Shown: positions 25,916 to 35,034, numbered from the stretch's first letter. The stretch: 64,000 nt of DNA from Arcobacter vandammei (GCF_016106035.1 NZ_JADKPZ010000002.1:1-64000); one strand, 5' to 3'. The notes: a model not told the origin generated them from the sequence alone. A program made the numbers and translations.

Positions 25916-26638
25916 ATGGAAGAGTTATTTTTAGGCTTACTTACATTTTTTACCTCTGTAGTGGCTGCTGTTGTTGGAATTGGTGGAGGAATGATGTTAA
26001 TTGCAATTTTGCCATCATTTTTGCCTACAAATGCACTAATTCCAGTTCACGGACTTACACAAGTTTCAAGTAATCTTAGTCGGGCTTATTTTGGAAGAAA
26101 AGATATAGTTTATAGTGTTGTTCCAAAATTTTTAATTGGTTCTTTTTTGGGAATTGCCTTTTTTGCAGGAATTTTATCTTTAATTTCACTTGAATATGTT
26201 CCTCTTTTTATAGGAATTTATATTTTATTATCTCTTTGGAGTGAAAAATTTAATGAAAAGATAAAAAAATATGAAAACTACTATATAGCAGGTTTTTTTC
26301 AAACAGGTCTTTCTATGGTTGTTGGAGCTACTGGACCTCTTACTATGACACTATTATTTAAAGATTTCAAAGATAAAGATAAGGTTGTTTCAACTGGTGC
26401 TTTACTTATGAGTATAACTCACTTCTTAAAAGTTGTTGTATTTATATATTTTGGTTTTGTTTTCTCTGATTATATTACTATTATATTAGCTATGATTTTT
26501 GGTGCAGTTTTGGGCAGTTTTGTGGGAACAAAGGCTAGAAACCTAATAGATGGTAAAAAATTTGCAATTATTTTAAAGGTATTGCTTACAATTTTAGCAA
26601 TAAACTTAATAATAAAGGTGGTTTTGGAAATTCTTTAA
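25916..26638 (+). CDS. TSUP-family permease (TauE/SafE type)
   Basis: This 240-residue polytopic membrane protein has about seven to eight helices in two repeats typical of the sulfite exporter TauE/SafE family, with AAVVGIGGGMMLIAILP in the first and GATGPLTMTLLF in the second. Members move sulfur-containing anions or organic acids. It lies upstream of, and codirectional with, a TRAP transporter but has its own 76-bp gap and the next promoter between, so it is probably a separate unit. Confidence 0.85.
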   Translation: MEELFLGLLTFFTSVVAAVVGIGGGMMLIAILPSFLPTNALIPVHGLTQVSSNLSRAYFGRKDIVYSVVPKFLIGSFLGIAFFAGILSLISLEYVPLFIGIYILLSLWSEKFNEKIKKYENYYIAGFFQTGLSMVVGATGPLTMTLLFKDFKDKDKVVSTGALLMSITHFLKVVVFIYFGFVFSDYITIILAMIFGAVLGSFVGTKARNLIDGKKFAIILKVLLTILAINLIIKVVLEIL

Positions 26639-26677
26639 ATACTTTTTTTCTTACATAATAGTTACATAACTTTTTGA

Positions 26678-26683
26678 TATAAT
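26678..26683 (+). promoter_or_regulatory. -10 element of the dctPQM operon
   Basis: TATAAT follows a T-rich stretch in ACTTTTTGATATAATC, 32 bp before the dctP start. The arrangement matches Campylobacterota sigma-70 promoters. Confidence 0.6.
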
Positions 26684-26714
26684 CAAGTTTATTCAAAAAT
26701 TAAGGAGAATCACT

Positions 26715-27707
26715 ATGAAAAAAGTAGTTTTAGGAACAATTACGGCGGCTGTTTTAGCAACTTCTAGTTTGGCAGCTGATTATGTGATGAAAATAAGCCA
26801 TGTTGTAAGTGCTAGTACACCAAAAGGAATGGGTGCTGATTACTTAGAAAAAAGAATTGAGGAACTAACAGCTGGAAAAATTGATGTTCAAGTTTTCCCA
26901 AACTCAACACTATATGGTGATGCAGATGAGATGAAAGCTTTGGCTATGAACAATGTTCAATTAATTATGCCAAGCCTTTCAAAATTCCCTTCAATCGTAC
27001 CACAAATTCAACTTTTTGACTTACCATTTTTATTTAGAGATAAAGATCATTTATACAAAGTTATGGATGGAGAAGTTGGAGCAAAACTTAAAGGTTTTGT
27101 TGATGCAAAAAAACAGATGAAAGCATTTGATTATTGGGATGCTGGATTTAAACACTTCTCAAGCTCTAAAAAAGCTATTGTAAATCCTGAAGATGCAAAA
27201 GGGCAAAAATTTAGAATTCAATCTTCAAAAGTTTTAGAAGAGCAGTTTAAAATTGTTGGTGGAAATCCACAAATTCTTCCATTTTCAGAAGTTTACTCAG
27301 CACTTCAACAAGGTGTTGTTGATGCGACAGAAAATCCACTTTCAAACTTCTATACAAAAAAATTCCACGAAGTTCAATCTAGCTTAACTTTAAGTAGCCA
27401 TGGATATTTAGGATATTTAGTTGTTATGAATCAAAAGTTCTGGGATAGCTTACCTGCTGATTTACAAGAAAAAGTGGCTCAAGCTATGAAAGAAGCAACA
27501 GACTTAGAGAGAAAAGCAGCAGCAGCTGAAGATATTAAATTTATGGAAGAGCTTAGAAAATATGCAGCTGAATCAAAAAGACTTGAAATTATTGAGTTAA
27601 ATGATGCACAAAAAGAGAGCTGGAGAAAAGTTATGGAGGGTGTTTATCCTAAGTTCTACAATATAATTGGTGAAGATTTAATCAAACAAGCTCTTGAAAC
27701 AAAATAA
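26715..27707 (+). CDS. dctP: TRAP transporter periplasmic solute-binding protein DctP
   Basis: This 330-residue periplasmic binding protein has a cleavable signal peptide (to about residue 20, SLAA). The DctP/SiaP fold is recognised by SHVVSASTPKGMGADYLEK near the mature N-terminus, FPNSTLYGD, and GQKFRIQSSKVLEEQFKIVG, which includes the conserved Arg that binds the substrate carboxylate. The later VYSALQQGVVDATENP is also typical. Together with DctQ and DctM it forms a complete sodium-driven C4-dicarboxylate-type uptake system. An AAGGAG site precedes the start. Confidence 0.93.
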   Translation: MKKVVLGTITAAVLATSSLAADYVMKISHVVSASTPKGMGADYLEKRIEELTAGKIDVQVFPNSTLYGDADEMKALAMNNVQLIMPSLSKFPSIVPQIQLFDLPFLFRDKDHLYKVMDGEVGAKLKGFVDAKKQMKAFDYWDAGFKHFSSSKKAIVNPEDAKGQKFRIQSSKVLEEQFKIVGGNPQILPFSEVYSALQQGVVDATENPLSNFYTKKFHEVQSSLTLSSHGYLGYLVVMNQKFWDSLPADLQEKVAQAMKEATDLERKAAAAEDIKFMEELRKYAAESKRLEIIELNDAQKESWRKVMEGVYPKFYNIIGEDLIKQALETK

Positions 27708-27719
27708 TAAAGAAGAATT

Positions 27720-28265
27720 ATGAAAAAACTGTTTAATATTTTTGATATTATTGTTGGTACAATCAACCAAACCATAGCCGTTTACGGTATGGTTTTGGGA
27801 GTTTCACTAGCATTTTTGAATGTAGTTTTAAGATATGCCTTTGATATGAGTTTACCATGGGCTGGTGAGCTTACAAACTACTTTTTTATTTGGTCAGCAC
27901 TTTTTGGAGCAGCTTATGGATTTAAGCAAGGAGCTCATATTTCTATTACTATTTTAATAGAGAAATTTTCTCCATCTGTACTTAAAGCTTTTTTAATTTT
28001 TGCAAACCTATTGTCTATTTTGTATCTTCTTTTTATATCTTTTCTGGGATATAAACTTACACTATTCTTAATGGAATTTGAAGAGATAAATGTTGATTTA
28101 CAAGTTCCTTTATGGATACCACAACTAGTTGTTCCTATTGCATTTTTACTTGCAGCTTATAGAGTTTTTGAAAAACTTATAGAACTTTATAAAACAGATG
28201 CAAATAATATCAAACTATTTAGCGAACACGAAGCTATTATAGAAGAGATTAAGGGAGAAAAATAG
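27720..28265 (+). CDS. dctQ: TRAP transporter small membrane subunit DctQ
   Basis: This 181-residue protein has four TM helices. The family signature WAGELTNYFFIWSALFGAAYGFKQGAHI lies between helices 2 and 3. It forms the Q domain of the TRAP transporter. The gene lies 12 bp after dctP and 2 bp before dctM. The C-terminal tail is Glu/Lys-rich and cytosolic. Confidence 0.92.
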   Translation: MKKLFNIFDIIVGTINQTIAVYGMVLGVSLAFLNVVLRYAFDMSLPWAGELTNYFFIWSALFGAAYGFKQGAHISITILIEKFSPSVLKAFLIFANLLSILYLLFISFLGYKLTLFLMEFEEINVDLQVPLWIPQLVVPIAFLLAAYRVFEKLIELYKTDANNIKLFSEHEAIIEEIKGEK

Positions 28266-28267
28266 TT

Positions 28268-29551
28268 ATGGTTATAGCTACACTTTTTATTTTACTTTTT
28301 GCTTTGATGTTAATTGGAGTTCCTGTTGCTGTTGCACTTGGAGCTAGTACTCTTGCATCTGCATTTTTGTATACAAATAATGATTTAATGGGAATAGTTG
28401 ATAATATTTTTAATGGTTTAAATAAATATACACTTATGGCAATTCCAATGTTTATTCTAGCTGGTTCGCTTCTTTCAAGAGGAAGTGCGGCTGCTAGAAT
28501 TATTAACTTTGCAAAAAGTTTAGTTGGACATCTTCCAGGTGGGCTTCCAATAGCTGCTATTTTGGCATCTATTATTTTTGCTGCTATTAGTGGAAGTTCT
28601 CCTGCAACAGTTGCTGCTATTGGTTCAGTTATGTATGGTGCTATTAAACAAGCTGGATATAATGAGCAATTTGCTATTGGTACTATTACAACTGCTGGAA
28701 CATTAGGAATTTTAATTCCACCTTCTGTTGTATTTATTGTTTATGGTGTTAGTGCTGATGAATCTATTGGAAAACTATTTATGGCTGGGGTAATTCCAGG
28801 TCTTATGATAGGTGGTATGATGATGATTGCAACATATATACTAGCTAGAAGAAGCGGTTTTAAAGCTACTAAAATGGCAAGTTTCTCTGTAATATTTAAA
28901 ACATTTAGAGAGTCGTTTTGGGCATTATTAATTATATTTGTGGTTATTGGGGGAATTTATGGTGGTATTTTCACACCAACTGAAGCAGGGGCTGTGAGTG
29001 TATTTTATGCTTTATTTATCTCATTTTTTATCTATAGAGATATTAAAATGAAAGATTTATATAAAATTATACTTGATTCAGTTCAAACAAGCTCTATGAT
29101 TTTCTTTATCATTGCAAATGCTATGCTTTTTGCACACTTCTTAACAGATGAGCAAATTCCACAAACAATTACTCAAATGATATTAGAAGCAAATGTAAGC
29201 CCTATAATGTTCTTACTTATTGTAAATATTTTACTTTTAATTATGGGACAATTTATGGAGCCTAGTTCTGTTGTTATGATTACAGTTCCACTTCTACTTC
29301 CTATTGGAATTGCACTTGGAATTGATCCAATTCACCTTGGGGTTATTATGGTTGTAAATATGGAAATAGGGATGCTAACTCCTCCTGTTGGACTTAACCT
29401 CTTTGTTGCAAGTGGGATTACAGGACTATCCATGGGACAAGTTATAAAGGCTTCATTACCTATGACTTTGGTTCTTCTTTTGGGATTGGTTCTAATCACA
29501 TATATTCCTGCTATATCTTTATGGCTTCCAGATTTAATGTTTGGGTATTAA
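28268..29551 (+). CDS. dctM: TRAP transporter large membrane subunit DctM
   Basis: This 427-residue transporter subunit has about twelve TM helices and the family blocks MAIPMFILAGSLLSRG, AAISGSSPATVAAIGS, LIPPSVVFIVYG and LTPPVGLNLFVASGI. The pseudo-symmetric Pro-Pro loops form the sodium and substrate gate. It follows dctQ by 2 bp and is followed at once by a strong hairpin terminator, so dctPQM is one transcription unit. Confidence 0.95.
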   Translation: MVIATLFILLFALMLIGVPVAVALGASTLASAFLYTNNDLMGIVDNIFNGLNKYTLMAIPMFILAGSLLSRGSAAARIINFAKSLVGHLPGGLPIAAILASIIFAAISGSSPATVAAIGSVMYGAIKQAGYNEQFAIGTITTAGTLGILIPPSVVFIVYGVSADESIGKLFMAGVIPGLMIGGMMMIATYILARRSGFKATKMASFSVIFKTFRESFWALLIIFVVIGGIYGGIFTPTEAGAVSVFYALFISFFIYRDIKMKDLYKIILDSVQTSSMIFFIIANAMLFAHFLTDEQIPQTITQMILEANVSPIMFLLIVNILLLIMGQFMEPSSVVMITVPLLLPIGIALGIDPIHLGVIMVVNMEIGMLTPPVGLNLFVASGITGLSMGQVIKASLPMTLVLLLGLVLITYIPAISLWLPDLMFGY

Positions 29552-29578
29552 GGTTTAATAAACTTAATATAAAAGTAG

Positions 29579-29611
29579 AAAAGAGTGAAAATTTATTTTC
29601 ACTCTTTTTTT
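29579..29611 (+). terminator. Rho-independent terminator of dctPQM
   Basis: A 13-bp perfect stem (AAAAGAGTGAAAA / TTTTCACTCTTTT) with a TTTA loop is followed by T residues, 27 bp after the dctM stop. It is the clearest terminator in the window. Confidence 0.9.
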
Positions 29612-29668
29612 ATAGTTTTTTTTCATACTTTTCTGAAGAAACTTTTACTTTGTTAATATATAGTTTTG

Positions 29669-30523
29669 TCATTTTCCACAAATCTCCTTTAAACACTCTT
29701 CTATATTTTTATATTTAAACTCAAACCCAAACTCCAAAAGCCTTTTAGGAACAGCACTTTGCCCATCAGTTAAAACTTTTGCACCTTCACTAAATATCAG
29801 TTTTAAAACAAACTCTGGGATAGGAAAAATAGTTGGTCTATTTAAAACTCTTCCTAGTGTCTTTGTAAACTCATAGTTTGTCGTAGGGGTTGGAGCTGTA
29901 CAATTAAATACTCCATCAAAGCTATTCTCTATTACAAACTTATAAACTTCTATCAAATCTTCTATGTGAATATATGAAAAGTGTTGTTTACCACTTCCTA
30001 TAATTCCACCAAGACCTAGTTTAAAAGGAGTTATCATCTTTTGAAATGCTCCACCATTTTTTCCTAAAACTATTCCAAATCTAAAAATAGCAACTTTTAC
30101 ACTTTCACTTTTTGCTTTTTGTGCCTCTTTTTCCCAATTTTGACAAAGAGTTGATAAAAAATCATTTGAGAAAGAGCCATTTTCATCATATTTAGCACTA
30201 TTGTCATAAATTCCAACAGCTGATGTTGATATAAATAGTTTATCTTTTTTTTCAACTCTATTTAGAGATTCAACAAGTTTTTTTGTAGTATCAAGTCTAC
30301 TTGAAATCAAAAGTTTTTTATAACTCTCACTCCATCTATTTATTATATTTGCACCATTTAAATTTATAATTACATCACAAGATTTTATAATCTCATCTAA
30401 TTTTGTAGAGTTTGTTAAAATTTCTCTTGAGATTTTTAAAACTTTATAGTTTTGTTTTTCTAAATAATTAACTAAATTTTGTCCAACAAAACCACTAGCT
30501 CCTGATATTGCAACAGTTTTCAT
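29669..30523 (-). CDS. TIGR01777 family NAD-dependent epimerase (YfcH/SULA-like)
   Basis: This is a 284-residue SDR enzyme from the ATG at 30523, chosen over an upstream in-frame ATG because AAAAAGGAGATTCTATG gives a strong ribosome-binding site and the Rossmann motif then begins at once (AISGASGFVGQNL). The family hallmark RFGIVLGKNGGAF and the late GVFNCTAPTPTTNYEFTK are present. The substrate is unknown. It ends a short operon with ferrochelatase and lipocalin, the same company it keeps in light-inducible clusters of other bacteria. Confidence 0.88.
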   Translation of the reverse strand: MKTVAISGASGFVGQNLVNYLEKQNYKVLKISREILTNSTKLDEIIKSCDVIINLNGANIINRWSESYKKLLISSRLDTTKKLVESLNRVEKKDKLFISTSAVGIYDNSAKYDENGSFSNDFLSTLCQNWEKEAQKAKSESVKVAIFRFGIVLGKNGGAFQKMITPFKLGLGGIIGSGKQHFSYIHIEDLIEVYKFVIENSFDGVFNCTAPTPTTNYEFTKTLGRVLNRPTIFPIPEFVLKLIFSEGAKVLTDGQSAVPKRLLEFGFEFKYKNIEECLKEICGK

Positions 30524-30536
30524 AGAATCTCCTTTT

Positions 30537-31067
30537 TTATTTATTATCTTGAATTGTAAAAATAAGTTTTGAACTATCAAATCCTAGATTTTCTATTTTT
30601 TTTAAAAGAGAGTTCAAAAGCTTATCATCTATAGTTTTTTCTCTTGAAATTATCCATAAATACTCTTTTGAAGGTGTTCCAATAATCGCATATTTATAAT
30701 CTTTATCTAAATCCAAAATCCAGTAATCAGCATAAAATGGTCTAAAAAAACTAACTTTTAATTTGCTATTTGAGCTATTTACACTATATGCAATAGCAGT
30801 TGCTTGTTTATATTTATTTGTAGATATTTTTGTACAACTATTTAAAACATCTATTCTACCATCATCTTTTAAAGTGTAGTTTGCTTTTACATTTTTACAA
30901 TCTTTTTGGAAATAGTGTTCAAATCTAGCAATTTCATACCAAGAACCAATATATCTATTTAAATCAACATTTTGTACAGTTTTTAGATCATAATCATATT
31001 TTGTACTACAAGATACGAAAAATAAAGTTGTAAAAATAATTAACAATATATTTGATATTTTATTCAT
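30537..31067 (-). CDS. blc: Outer-membrane lipocalin (Blc)
   Basis: This 176-residue lipoprotein has a short signal with lipobox FVSC (Cys at about residue 20) and a lipocalin barrel. The first conserved region RYIGSWYEIARFEHYFQ and the YWILDLDKDYKYAIIGTPSKEYLWIISR block are diagnostic of bacterial Blc. Blc binds lysophospholipids or fatty acids and is linked to membrane lipid damage. It overlaps hemH by 4 bp, and the SDR gene follows 13 bp later. Confidence 0.92.
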   Translation of the reverse strand: MNKISNILLIIFTTLFFVSCSTKYDYDLKTVQNVDLNRYIGSWYEIARFEHYFQKDCKNVKANYTLKDDGRIDVLNSCTKISTNKYKQATAIAYSVNSSNSKLKVSFFRPFYADYWILDLDKDYKYAIIGTPSKEYLWIISREKTIDDKLLNSLLKKIENLGFDSSKLIFTIQDNK

Positions 31068-31993
31068 TTTAAATCCTCATAAATAGATTTTAAAGCTGCT
31101 ATAAAATAAGGATTATTATTTGGTGCTTTTGCAACTCTATAATCTTCTATTCCATATTTTTTTGCTAACTCTCCATACTCTAAAACAAGCTCACCCAAAG
31201 TTTCAGAGTTATCAACTGTAAATGAAATGGGATAAATAATAACTTTTTTTCCAAGCTCTTTTAGTTTATCCTCCATATATGGCTGAAGCCATTTCATAGG
31301 ACCAACTCTTGATTGATATGCAATATCTATTTTTTTGAAATTAATATTCTGTTTTTTTAACTCTTCTTTTACGCACTTTACATTTGCTAAAATATGTTTT
31401 TGATATAAATCACCTTTATCTATTGTTCTTTGAGTTAATCCATGTGCTGAAAAAACTAGTTCAAAATCATTTGAATCATCACCATTTAAACACTCTTTTA
31501 TTCTATCAACGATAGCCTGATTATAAAAGATATTATCATAGTAGCTATTTATAGTTTTGATTTTATTATCTATTTTATGCTCTTTTGCACACTTCATAAA
31601 ATCTTCAATTGATGACAAAGTTGTAGTTTTTGAGTAGTGTGGATACATAGGAATTGCATATATTTCATCATACTCTTTTAAATCTTTCATAATATCTTTT
31701 GCAAAAGGTGGAGTATATCTCATTTCATAAAAAACTTTTGCATCTACAACTTTTTGAAGTCTTCTTACTAATCTTTTTGTATATCCAACAATTGGAGAAA
31801 CTCCGCCAAGCTCTTCATAGTTTTTTTTTGCAATATTTAATCTTCTAAAAATTATTAATTTTGCAATTATTGCTCTAATTGGTTGCGGAACACCTATAAT
31901 ATATTTGTCATTAAACATATTGTGAAGAAAAACCTTTACTTCATTAATATTATTTGGTCCTCCCATGTTCATTAAAACTATTGCTCTTTTCAT
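31064..31993 (-). CDS. hemH: Ferrochelatase HemH
   Basis: This 309-residue protein carries the family motifs LMNMGGP at the N-terminus, FSAHGLTQ with the metal-binding His, and SRVGPMKWLQPY. It inserts ferrous iron into protoporphyrin (or coproporphyrin). The later motif reads DNSETLGEL rather than the common DHIETLxE, keeping the Glu but not the preceding His. It heads a three-gene operon with blc and the TIGR01777 epimerase, behind a motif shared with the photolyase operon. Confidence 0.93.
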   Translation of the reverse strand: MKRAIVLMNMGGPNNINEVKVFLHNMFNDKYIIGVPQPIRAIIAKLIIFRRLNIAKKNYEELGGVSPIVGYTKRLVRRLQKVVDAKVFYEMRYTPPFAKDIMKDLKEYDEIYAIPMYPHYSKTTTLSSIEDFMKCAKEHKIDNKIKTINSYYDNIFYNQAIVDRIKECLNGDDSNDFELVFSAHGLTQRTIDKGDLYQKHILANVKCVKEELKKQNINFKKIDIAYQSRVGPMKWLQPYMEDKLKELGKKVIIYPISFTVDNSETLGELVLEYGELAKKYGIEDYRVAKAPNNNPYFIAALKSIYEDLK

Positions 31994-32015
31994 ATAAATT
32001 CCTATTTTTTATAGT

Positions 32016-32047
32016 AATTTACATGAAATTTATGATTGTTTGTAGGG
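32016..32047 (-). promoter_or_regulatory. Bipartite promoter/operator motif, copy A (upstream of hemH-blc-SDR)
   Basis: Read on the minus strand, the motif is CCCTACAAACAA, eight variable bases, then TTCATGTAAATT, ending 22 bp before the hemH ATG. The same two blocks with the same 8-bp spacing occur at 40511-40542 before the DUF523/DUF1722-photolyase operon. The right block could contain a -10 element and the left an activator site. The binding factor is unknown. Confidence 0.6.
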
Positions 32048-32068
32048 CTTTTGTGCTAGTTAATATAT

Positions 32069-33562
32069 TTATTTTAGAAATATTACTCTAAGAAATGCAA
32101 AAGATACTAAAATAAGTGCAATATTTTTTAGATTTTCATCATAAAATATTAAAAATATAGCAAATAACATTAGGGCAAATATTTTAAAATAAGAGCCAAA
32201 ATACTCTTTTAAATCTTTTTTTATAAAATCTAGTTGCTCTTTGTTTAATAAAACTTCAAGTTCTCCTTTTGAACTTTTAAGTAGAATATTTTTAAAAGAT
32301 TTTATAAGCTTTGGAAGAGTTTCAATCTCATCAATAATATTTTCAGTCAGAGTTGTTTTATAACCCAAAGCTTTTGGAATATTATCTTTTAAGATTGGTA
32401 AAATATCTTTTACACCATTAAAATTTTCTATATAAGTTGTTCCAAGACCTTCTATAATTGCACTAACTCTTAATATATAAACAGCATCACTTGGAAGCTT
32501 AAATGGTAAATCTCTTGTACTTTCTAAGACTTCAAATGCTAGTTTTTGCATAGATTCACTAGATAAATTATCATTTGAAAAAATATCAAACATCTTTTGA
32601 CTAAACTCAATCATCAAACTTTCAGGTGCTTCATAACTAATAGTTCCTAGTTTCTTATTTGCTTTTACAAAAGTTTCAAAATCTTCTTTATTTGCACCAT
32701 CAATTAGCTCAATAATTGCAACTCTTGAATCATTTGATATAGTTTTAACCATTCCAAAATCAAGTAAAATCAAATCTCCATTTGTATTTACAAGCAAATT
32801 TCCAGGATGAGGATCAGCATGAAAATAACCGTTTATTAACATCTGTTTTGTATAAAAATTTACAAGTTTTGAGATAATTTCTTTAAAATCAATATCATAT
32901 TTCTCTAAAGAGTTTTTGTTATCAAACCTAAAACCATCCATAAAACTCATAACAATAGCACTAGAACTACAAAACTCTTCGTAAGGTTTAGGAAATAAAA
33001 CTTCACAATCCTCATAAGTTTTGGAGAATTTTTTTAGATTTTCAAGCTCAATACTAAGATTTGTCTCATCTTTTATCATACTTGAAAACTCACTTATAAC
33101 AGCATCTATAGAGTTTTTTGTGTAGTATGAAAAAAGTGGTCTAAAAAATTTGTTAAAAAAATTTAATATCTTTATATCAACTCTTACTTGTTTTTCTATA
33201 TTTTTTCTTCTAAGTTTTACTGCAACTTTTGTATCATCTTTTAAATATGCAATATGAACTTGCCCTATTGAAGCACTTGCTATTGGTTCATCTTCAAAAT
33301 TTTTAAAAATATCATCTTGAAAAGAGTCTTTTAAAACTTTTTCAAAATCTTTTTTAGACATTTTTGGAAGCTTATCGTGAAGCTCTTTTAGTTCATCTAA
33401 ATACTCTTTTGAAAAAAAATCAGACCTAGTTGCCAAAACTTGAGCAAGTTTTATAAAACTTGCTCCCAAATAAAAAATAGCCTCTTTTAATTTTTTTGGA
33501 TTTAATGGTTTAATCAACAAAAAACTATCCCTTTTTTTGATAAGTAAAAAAAGAGATAGCAA
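32069..33562 (-). CDS. UbiB/AarF (ABC1) family atypical kinase
   Basis: The 497-residue form begins at a TTG at 33562. Family motifs are IKLAQVLATRSDFF (the KxGQ segment, with Ala for Gly), ASIGQVHIAYL (nucleotide-loop Ala-rich motif), VAVKLRRKN (Lys) and DPHPGNLLVN followed by LLDFGMV. Two C-terminal TM helices are predicted. UbiB-type proteins support quinone synthesis or lipid traffic as ATPases. Homologous coding sequence continues in frame to 33628, where ATA stands at the place an ATG would overlap the upstream stop codon, so the true N-terminus is probably 22 residues longer. Confidence 0.9.
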   Translation of the reverse strand: MLSLFLLIKKRDSFLLIKPLNPKKLKEAIFYLGASFIKLAQVLATRSDFFSKEYLDELKELHDKLPKMSKKDFEKVLKDSFQDDIFKNFEDEPIASASIGQVHIAYLKDDTKVAVKLRRKNIEKQVRVDIKILNFFNKFFRPLFSYYTKNSIDAVISEFSSMIKDETNLSIELENLKKFSKTYEDCEVLFPKPYEEFCSSSAIVMSFMDGFRFDNKNSLEKYDIDFKEIISKLVNFYTKQMLINGYFHADPHPGNLLVNTNGDLILLDFGMVKTISNDSRVAIIELIDGANKEDFETFVKANKKLGTISYEAPESLMIEFSQKMFDIFSNDNLSSESMQKLAFEVLESTRDLPFKLPSDAVYILRVSAIIEGLGTTYIENFNGVKDILPILKDNIPKALGYKTTLTENIIDEIETLPKLIKSFKNILLKSSKGELEVLLNKEQLDFIKKDLKEYFGSYFKIFALMLFAIFLIFYDENLKNIALILVSFAFLRVIFLK

Positions 33563-33624
33563 AAATCTAAAAATTAAATAGACTCTAAAAGGCGAAAAAA
33601 GTTTTAGATATATAAAAAAAGTTT

Positions 33625-33888
33625 TTATTTTAAATCCTCTTTTAATTTTTCTAAATCAGCTTTTGTAGCAACTCCTAACTCATCTAAAACCTCTTTAAAC
33701 ATCTCTTTTATCTTAGCTTTAACTCTCTCATCTTCATCTTTTCCTTTTTGCTCTAAAGATTCTAAAAAACTTTTTGCATCAGAAGTTTTTATTTTTCCTT
33801 TCTCCTCAAGAGTTTTTAACTCCTCTTCAACTCGCTCTTTTAAAAGTAACGCTCCACCAAGTCCTGTAAATAAAATCTCTTTTAACAT
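33625..33888 (-). CDS. Phasin-like small coiled-coil protein
   Basis: This 87-residue protein begins at the ATG at 33888 with AAGGAG just upstream. A longer in-frame reading to 33969 lies inside the EAL gene and is not supported. The sequence starts MLKEILFTGLGGALLLKERVEEELK, then a charged helix, and ends with ADLEKLKEDLK, the pattern of short phasin-like proteins of the polyhydroxyalkanoate granule (PhaF/PhaI-type) superfamily. In many bacteria such genes stand next to UbiB/AarF genes, as here. Its stop overlaps the likely UbiB start. Confidence 0.65.
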   Translation of the reverse strand: MLKEILFTGLGGALLLKERVEEELKTLEEKGKIKTSDAKSFLESLEQKGKDEDERVKAKIKEMFKEVLDELGVATKADLEKLKEDLK

Positions 33889-33898
33889 TTTTAACTCC

Positions 33899-34969
33899 TT
33901 AAAAATTAATTTTTCTAATTGGCTCCGAAGATGGCTTTGCAAAGTAGTAACCTTGCACCAATGAAGCACCGTTGTCTTTTAAGTATAAATACTCCTCTTT
34001 AGTCTCAATACCTTCTGCTAAAACTGTAATATTATTCTCTTTTGCAATATTTACTATAGCTGCAAAAACAGATTGATTTGCTCTATTTTTATCAATATCT
34101 TTTATTATTTCTCTATCAACTTTTACAATATCAGGCAAAAGTTGAACAATCATATTTAAAGAGGAGTATCCACTTCCAACATCATCTAATGCTACCATAA
34201 AACCTTTTGATTTATAAAAATTCAAAATATTTTTCAAGTGTTCAATATCTTCTATATTTTCACTCTCAACAACTTCAAATATTACATTTTTTGGATCGAA
34301 CTCTAAAGATTTCGCCCATTTTACAGTAGATTGCAAACAGTGATTTGGATCATAAATTGCTGTTGGAATAAAGTTTATAAAAACCTTTGCTCTAATATTT
34401 TTAATAGCAGCAGTTTTTAGCGAACTCTCTCTACAAGCTCTATCTAAGTAAAAAAGCATATCTCCATCTTTTGCCCAAGTAAAAAGTTTATCTGGATAAA
34501 CTAATGTTCCATCCTCATTTACACCTCTTGCAAGAGTTTCATAACCATAAATTGTATTAGTTTTTACATCTAAAATTGGTTGAAAATGTGCTGTTAAACC
34601 ACCTTTTGAGAGTAAAGATGATAACTCTTGAGCTGAGATTAAATTTTTGTACTTTTCCAAACTCTTTACATCTCTAATTTTTGAGTAATCGAGCTTTTCA
34701 TTTTCACTTAAACTAAGAATATAAATAGCTTCTCTTTCATGTTTTTTAAAAATATTTTTTGAAAGAAGATTACTTAAAAACTCAATAAAAGAAGAAGTTT
34801 TTACAACAACTGTCAAACTATCCTCTTTTAAATAATTAATACCACTGTCATCTAAAAAATCTCTAAATTTTTTAGACAACTCAACAACCTCAAAACCAAA
34901 AATAAGATTAGATTCCTTATCTTTTATTATTGGTAAAGTTTGACACTTTATACAAGATGATGTAGGCAT
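33899..34969 (-). CDS. EAL-domain cyclic-di-GMP phosphodiesterase
   Basis: The 356-residue protein is cytosolic. An N-terminal region of about 110 residues, with Cys6 and Cys9 in SCIKCQ, precedes an EAL domain (about 115-350). Catalytic residues appear conserved: YETLAR (ETL in place of EAL but keeping Glu), FINFIP (Asn), FEVVES (Glu), DDVGSGYSS (Asp-Asp), VKVDREI (Lys) and AEGIET. Hydrolysis of cyclic-di-GMP is therefore likely. The gene lies 65 bp after the LytTR regulator gene, so it may or may not share its promoter. The N-terminal Cys pair might sense redox or metal. Confidence 0.9.
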   Translation of the reverse strand: MPTSSCIKCQTLPIIKDKESNLIFGFEVVELSKKFRDFLDDSGINYLKEDSLTVVVKTSSFIEFLSNLLSKNIFKKHEREAIYILSLSENEKLDYSKIRDVKSLEKYKNLISAQELSSLLSKGGLTAHFQPILDVKTNTIYGYETLARGVNEDGTLVYPDKLFTWAKDGDMLFYLDRACRESSLKTAAIKNIRAKVFINFIPTAIYDPNHCLQSTVKWAKSLEFDPKNVIFEVVESENIEDIEHLKNILNFYKSKGFMVALDDVGSGYSSLNMIVQLLPDIVKVDREIIKDIDKNRANQSVFAAIVNIAKENNITVLAEGIETKEEYLYLKDNGASLVQGYYFAKPSSEPIRKINF

Positions 34970-35034
34970 ACTTACTCCTCTTTTTTTAAAATTTTAATAG
35001 AATTTAAAATTTTTGGTACTACTTTAATGCCAAT

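Noticed and set aside
29521-29718. 65-codon plus-strand frame across the dctM end
   Set aside because: It spans the dctPQM terminator hairpin and overlaps both dctM and the convergent epimerase gene.
31064-31993. HemH motif change (DNSETL for DHIETL) as a sign of inactivity
   Set aside because: The catalytic Glu and the SAHGL His remain, and the position varies in known ferrochelatases, so loss of function is not supported.
33889-33969. N-terminal extension of the phasin-like gene into the EAL gene
   Set aside because: The extension is antiphase coding of the EAL gene; AAGGAG sits right before the inner ATG at 33888.
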